Position numbers and translations under genes: made by a program. Positions 58,908-64,000 of a stretch of DNA of 64,000 bases are shown piece by piece (the first letter of the stretch is position 1; the number at the start of each line of letters is the position of its first letter). Where the stretch lies: NCBI RefSeq assembly GCF_026210795.1, contig NC_089437.1:4278001-4342000 (forward strand). Direction: 5' to 3'. The notes under the pieces were generated by a model. That model was not told the origin of the DNA. It was given only the letters and a program-made list of their open reading frames with translations, and did no database searches. The DNA is from Rhizophagus irregularis. Lineage: Eukaryota; Glomeromycota; Glomeromycetes; Glomerales; Glomeraceae.

Positions 58908-60913
58908 ATGACTAACAAACGAAATAATAAAGCTTCTGGTACTTCTGCTCCAAAACGTCCTGCCCAGAGTCCTCCTTCTGGCAACGTTCAAGGTCAAGGT
59001 TCTTCTGCTTCTACTTCTGGTCTCACTTCACAACCTTTGACCGACAACTCTGCAAAACGCACACGGGTTTCTTCTGAACCCGTTATGGACCAAGACAATA
59101 TTTTGACTCCTCCTGCTCTTCAGGATAATACTTCAACTTCGTCTCCTCCTCCCGTTGATACCAACGCGTCCCCTTCGGCTCCTGACTCTGGTACCTCCCT
59201 TGATGACTCCCAACACTCCCCCTCTAACTCTGCAGACAAAGGAAAATCTGTAGATATTTTGCCTCCTGAACCTGAACGCGCTGCGTCTCCTGACGCGTCC
59301 ACCGCTGCTATACAATCTTCCCTCCTTCGCTTTTATGCTGCGGCTGCGCCCTCTACTATCGAAGGATTTTGGACCTATTTCAAAACCAATCGTGAAGCTT
59401 GCGACGCGACTGATAGAGAATTCTCCTCATTTTCCTCTTATGGTAGCAAGGCTACCACCCAAGGATCAGGCGATAATAAAATTATCGTTGTCTACTTTCG
59501 TTCCAAACCAGATATGGAAAAAGCTATCGCTGCGCCTATCACCTCCCTGCATGATCTACAGTTTCACGAACATGACCCATCTGCTAAAAAGGTAGATGAA
59601 CAGCTTCGTACCCTGGTAGTTACCGACATCCCCTCTTTGTCACTGATGCGCAATTAAGGGGTACCTTTTCCCGTTATGGTATTATTACCCACTGCTGTAC
59701 GCGTCTTTTGAAACTTTATCGCACTGCGTATATAGTTTTCGACTCCGCCACCTCCCTGGACCAATTTGATACCACGTGGGCTGTTATTTGTACTGGACAT
59801 TGTTTACGCGTCTGCCCAGCCTCTCACTCACCTGACCAACGCGCTATTAGGCGTGCTCATGTTGCACTTCTCGCCGGCCTCCTTCGCAGTTCTGTTGCCG
59901 CCGACCTCTCCGAAATTGCCAAAGAAGTTTCCGCTAAAAGCGTCAACATCCCATTCTCTTATAATTCCTACAACCCTAAACCTTACGCTTATGTACACTT
60001 TTCCTCTGCTGCTACTAAAGAATCAGCTATGGGGATTACTTGTGCTCTTAAATCTATTGGCCTTACTTGGCATGAACTTACTGAAGTCTCCTCTCTTTGT
60101 CATCGTTGTGGTCACCCCGGTTGTCATCTGGACAAATGTGCTTCATCACGTGCTCCACAACGTCCTTCTCGCCCATGGTCTAGCAATGATAAATTGCGTG
60201 AATTATATAACAAACACTTACCTCCCTCCCATCCTGCTAAACGTCATAATCGTTTTGCGCGTCCTGCTAATTCTGAACGAAGATCTTATGCTGATGCCGC
60301 TGGTAGAAGAGTTCCTTCCCGATCTCAATCTCACCCTAGATCTTCACGTTCACGCTCTCGTCCTAACAACCATCGTCATCCTCATCGTCCTTCACAATCT
60401 GATTTGGATCACGACATTGCTGCAATGGATGTTCCGCCTTTGATGGATTGGCAACATATTACTGAACAAATTACTATTATACTTGAAGAGATTACTCATC
60501 TCACCACAGAATTTGCTCAACTTCTACATCGCGTCAAATGGTTGGAAGATCAACATTCTTCTTCTCCTCCTCCTATCCCCAGTTCCCAACAACCTCAAGC
60601 TCCTCTTGCTCCCGAAATTGATTTTATGAACCAAGGATGGGATAATATTGAACCCTTTGATCCTCGACGTCTTAGTGACAACCTTATGGATTTTAGTTCT
60701 CCTGTTTCACCATCGAATGGTCCAAATTTCACTGCTCATTCACATATTCCTCTTTCTCCCCGTATGAGTTTAATCCCTGGCCCTGCCTCATCGCCACAAG
60801 ATTGCCTTTCCTCCCTTACTACTACAGTCACTGAACTCACCAAGACTATACAACAAGGCATGGCTCAACAAAAACAATTCTTGGCTGCTCGCGATAACGC
60901 GAACTCCCAATAA
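58908..60913 (+). pseudogene. LINE ORF1 (nucleic-acid-binding protein) with one frameshift
   Basis: ATG at 58908. The first 249 codons give a disordered Ser/Pro/Thr/Asp-rich N-terminus, then FYAAAAPSTIEGFWTYFKTN and an RRM-like part (IIVVYFRSKPDMEKAIAAPI). At about 59630-59636 (a C-run in GACATCCCCTC) the frame must change for the protein to continue as DAQLRGTFSRYGIITHC and on to 60913. The second part contains a Cys/His cluster CHRCGHPGCHLDKC (zinc-knuckle-like), then an Arg/Ser-rich basic stretch and a Pro-rich tail. One missing base explains it. Expected function: RNA binding and chaperoning of the element's RNA. Confidence 0.75.
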
Positions 60914-60971
60914 ATTTTAATTACTTTTTATTTCCCTTTACTACTTACCCTTTTATCATAGTGTAGTAATA

Positions 60972-63900
60972 ATGGACAATAAAATACATAATTTTTCTCC
61001 TCACCCTTCTCCTCTTATTAAATTTGGTCAAATTAATGTTAATAGTTTATGTTCTCCGGTTCGACAACAACATTTGCTTAATTTCTTTCTTCACTCTTCT
61101 TTTGGTGCCTTGTCTTTAAATGATACCTGCTTTTTCCCTTCAAATGCTAAATTTATTTTTAATATTAAACATTCCCAGCATCATTTTAGGTCCTATTGGG
61201 CCTATTCGACTTCTTCTCGTCCTCATGATGGTGTTGGCATTTTACTTCGTAATCCCCTTCATAAACATGTTCAAACAATTGACTCTTGGAACGGTCGCCT
61301 TCTTAAATTAGACCTTTTTTTTCACCAAACAAAAATTTCTATCATTTCTTTGTATTATCCTCCGTCTGGTTCCGTTCATCAATCTATTTGTAATGATCTA
61401 ATTGCCAAACTTCTTTCTTGGCTCGATCATGCCCGTATTAATAATTACTTTGTAGTTATCCTTGGCGACTTCAATATTGATGAAGTCGCTCATTCTAACT
61501 ATTCATCCAACCACTTTAAACTTCTCCGTTTACTTTCTTCTCGGTTTTTTACTGACCATCAAGCTCACTCTTCTATAGATGGTCCTGATCTCACCTTTTA
61601 TTATGCCAATGGATCTTCCAGACTGGATTATATCTGGTCTTCACCTGGTTTTTCTGCTCCTGGTTTATTTTCGCAAGTGGTCGCTTGCCCTAGTCTTCTG
61701 GATCGTCCCTTCACGGATCACAATGTTCTTACAACTATTTTTGATTTCAGTTCTTGTTTAGCTATTTTAGCTAAATCTCGACTTAAACAAAAAAAGAAAT
61801 GCGTACTATTTTCTCATATACTTCTACTTCAACTGAAAAATGGAATAAATTTACTGCTGAAGTGGATGATTCTCTTGGAGTTTATTTAGATAGACAATAT
61901 AATTCTCGTTTTGATTTCTCTTCTCTCTCTCTTGATCGTATGTGGCATGCTTTGAAAGCTGCCATACTTAGTGCTGCAATTGAAACCTTACCCTTTCAAA
62001 AAGTATCCAACACACACCGACATTCGTATTCTCCTGAATTAACTAAACTTATTGCTATTAACAAGTTTTTAGATCACTTTTTATATCGCCTTACTACTCG
62101 TCGTTCCAATCGGCCTACTCAAATTGCGCAAATGACTGCTGCTCTACCTTCACATCTTGAGAATCTTACGTCCTTGCTTCCTGATTATTCAATTCCTACC
62201 TATTCCACAACTCCTGTATCTGTATTTAAATCGTTTTTACGATCACAGAAGAATTTAGTTTCTGCCCTCTTATCTACTAAATTTGCCCAACATCTTACGG
62301 ACTCTGTGGAATACTATACCGCATTACGTGACGAACACTTTTTGAACTCGCTTGGCACCTTCATAGACTCTGCTCTATCGGTTGAAAAACGTTCGATTGT
62401 TCTTGACCGCGTCCTGGTTGTCTTGGACTCTACTCCCACTCTTTTAACGGATCCTTCGGATATTAAACAAACTACTATCACTCATTTTCAAACGATTGTT
62501 TCTCCTCCGTTGGTCCATCATTCTTCCATTGCTTTATTTCCTGCTCGGTGGCAACAAGCTTACACCCCTCTCCCTGGTGTGTCCGCTTCTTTATATGATC
62601 CTGTTTTGGCACCTATTTCTCTACAAGAATGGTCAGACGTAATTTCCTCCATGCCATATAACAAAGCTTCTGGCCCTTCAAAGATTTCTTATGAAATGTT
62701 AAAACATTTGTCCGGCGAAACTTTGGATTTCTCTCTTTTACTTGCCAATACCTGCCTTTTTCGCAGTGATATTCCTGCTGACTGGCGTGAAGCCGTAGTT
62801 TATCCTATTCCTAAACCTCATGACTTTGATGCTCAACTCAAGAACACTCGACCTATTACTCTTCTGGAAACAGTTCGGAAATGTGTAGTTAAGGTCGTCA
62901 CTAATCGTCTTTCTAATATCCTTGCTGATGGTAAAATTCTTCAAGGAGGTAATTTTGCAGGTTTACCTGGTGGTTCTACTGATGTTCCTATCAAAATGCT
63001 TGATGCGATTATTCATCAACAAAAACATGACTCTTCTGATGATCAGGAATTATGGATCGTTTCTCAAGATAACTCTAAAGCCTTTGATTCTATGGATTTG
63101 AATATGCTCAAATTAGCTTTAGTTAGATTACATATTCCTGCACTTTTAGTGCAATTTATTTTGAATCTTTTTACACGACGCAATAACAAAATTATAACAT
63201 GCCATGGCGATACAGCTGCTTATCGAGTACGTGTTGGTATCGATCAAGGAGAAATTATTTCCCCTCTACTCTGGGTTATTTACTTGGATCCCCTACTTAC
63301 TGTTTTGAATCAAGAAGCACGAGATCCCTTTGTCTTGAAATCTTCAGCTCTTTTAGAATATTCTCCACTTGAATTTGAACAACATTCTCTGCCAATTTCA
63401 CATTTGACTTTCATGGATGATTCTACACTTGTAGCTTCTTCGAAAATTGGAATTGAAGATCGTCTTTCTATAACTGCTGAATTTTATACTTTGAATAATG
63501 TTCAAGCTAATTCAGCTAAATATGTTCTTTTTTCATCCTCTTCCCCTTCTTCGAAGATTGTTTTTGATCTTTCACCTTCTTCCTTAGTTTCCAATTTGTC
63601 TCTTTCCCTTTCCTCTTTACCTTTGAACACTTTATTTCATTTTTTAGGTGTTTGGTTTTCCTTATCCACCTCTTTCCAATTTGTGCTTAAGCAAGCGCGC
63701 TCTATGGTTAAAGATATGGCTGCTCTTTTCAGTCCAAAAAAATTATTAGCGCAACATGTGGCCTATCTGTACAATGCTGTCCTTCTTCCGAGATTGGAAT
63801 TTCGTCTTCAAACTGCTCTCTTTTCAGAAAGCACTGTTCAATCAATTGTTACACCTATGTTTTCAGTCCTTAGAAGAAAAGCTGGCCTTGCCGCTACTAC

Positions 63901-64000
63901 TCCATTAGCTTTGCTCTTCTTGAAACTTCCTTTCTCTATTCAGAATGCCTTTTACCGATTTCTCTCTTCTCATGTGGCTTCTTGGCAAAAGATTTTTACT
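60972..64000 (+). CDS. LINE ORF2: APE endonuclease and reverse transcriptase, frameshifted, incomplete at 3' end
   Basis: The first part (60972-61889) is an APE-type endonuclease: GQINVNSL, LGDFNIDEV, GSSRLDYIWSS and FTDHNVL. At 61789-61796 (A-run followed by G) coding passes to the -1 frame, opening MRTIFSYTS at 61799, and stays open to the window end. The second part is the reverse transcriptase: VVYPIPKPHDFDA and NTRPITLLETVRK (fingers), NFAGLPGGSTDVP, motif A DNSKAFDSM, motif B GIDQGEIISPLL and motif C TFMDDSTL, where FMDD replaces the common YADD. The connection region continues past 64000. Whether the shift is programmed or a lesion is unresolved. Confidence 0.85.
61790..61796 (+). other. 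A AAA AAG slippery heptamer at the EN/RT frame junction
   Basis: In the endonuclease frame the codons are CAA AAA AAG, so the heptamer has exact X XXY YYZ phasing. A -1 shift leads directly to the reverse-transcriptase frame. No downstream stem-loop has been folded. A simple one-base change in the A-run would look the same. Confidence 0.4.

Larger units (their letters stand above)
58430..64000 (+). mobile_element. LINE-type retrotransposon, 3' end beyond the window
   Basis: A 5' leader of about 450 bases precedes ORF1 (58908-60913) and ORF2 (60972 onward, endonuclease and reverse transcriptase). GC content and C/T-ended codons differ sharply from host genes. The left boundary is approximate because a 5'-truncation point or target duplication cannot be seen without the 3' end. 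Frameshifts in both ORFs suggest a recently dead copy, or sequence error. Confidence 0.85.

Noticed and set aside
59766-60443. 225-codon Leu-rich ORF within LINE ORF1
   Set aside because: Overlapping-frame shadow; the 59708-60913 frame holds the Cys/His cluster and basic region.
1-64000. tRNA and rRNA genes
   Set aside because: Scanned by eye for the GGTTCGANTCC-type B box and rRNA-like GC-rich blocks; none convincing. A covariance search would be decisive.

Overview
The base composition (strongly AT-rich spacers, small introns of roughly 50-150 bases with GT...AG ends, Q/N-rich proteins, F-box and Hsp70-like genes of expanded families, abundant nested repeats) points to a fungal nuclear genome. 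The combination fits an arbuscular mycorrhizal fungus (Glomeromycotina, Rhizophagus-like) best. This assignment is an inference from protein style and gene families, not from a database search.

Layout. 1-7 kb is transposon territory: a hAT/BED-zinc-finger fragment broken by a 521-bp element with an 8-bp target duplication, then a 5.8-kb candidate element with terminal inverted repeats (TIRs). That element carries a decayed copy of a large uncharacterised gene, itself broken by a 1.57-kb GCCGAAAC-rich element. 8-22 kb holds four ordinary genes: a 6-exon MFS transporter, an F-box protein and two small proteins of unknown function. 22-38 kb is a repeat desert with a piggyBac-like TTAA element, several MITE families, foldbacks, a 2.3-kb nested palindromic element, a 148-bp palindromic tandem family, a 177-bp satellite and two decayed ORFs. 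38.5-49.7 kb is the gene-dense core: a 9-exon Hsp70-like ATPase, a coiled-coil/polyQ protein, and a divergent NADAR / PARP-like / Cys-Pro-rich gene cluster. 50.9-51.7 kb is another 8-bp-TSD element, and 52.9-55.4 kb is the SAGA adaptor gene ADA2 (10 exons). 56-58.4 kb returns to MITEs, a 412-bp palindrome and the 148-bp family. 58.4-64 kb is a LINE retrotransposon (ORF1, then APE endonuclease plus reverse transcriptase) running off the window.

Working together. The most interesting functional unit is 44.1-49.7 kb. A predicted ADP-ribosyltransferase (PARP fold, H-Y-E residues present, MGNCC acylation-type N-terminus) shares a 393-bp intergenic region with a NADAR-domain protein, a fold able to cleave ADP-ribose-type N-glycosidic bonds. 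Immediately downstream of the transferase is a protein built from the same short Cys-rich modules that precede its catalytic domain. This could be a writer/eraser/partner set for ADP-ribosylation. The rest of the window is a stratigraphy of nested mobile elements whose target duplications allow several insertion events to be ordered.
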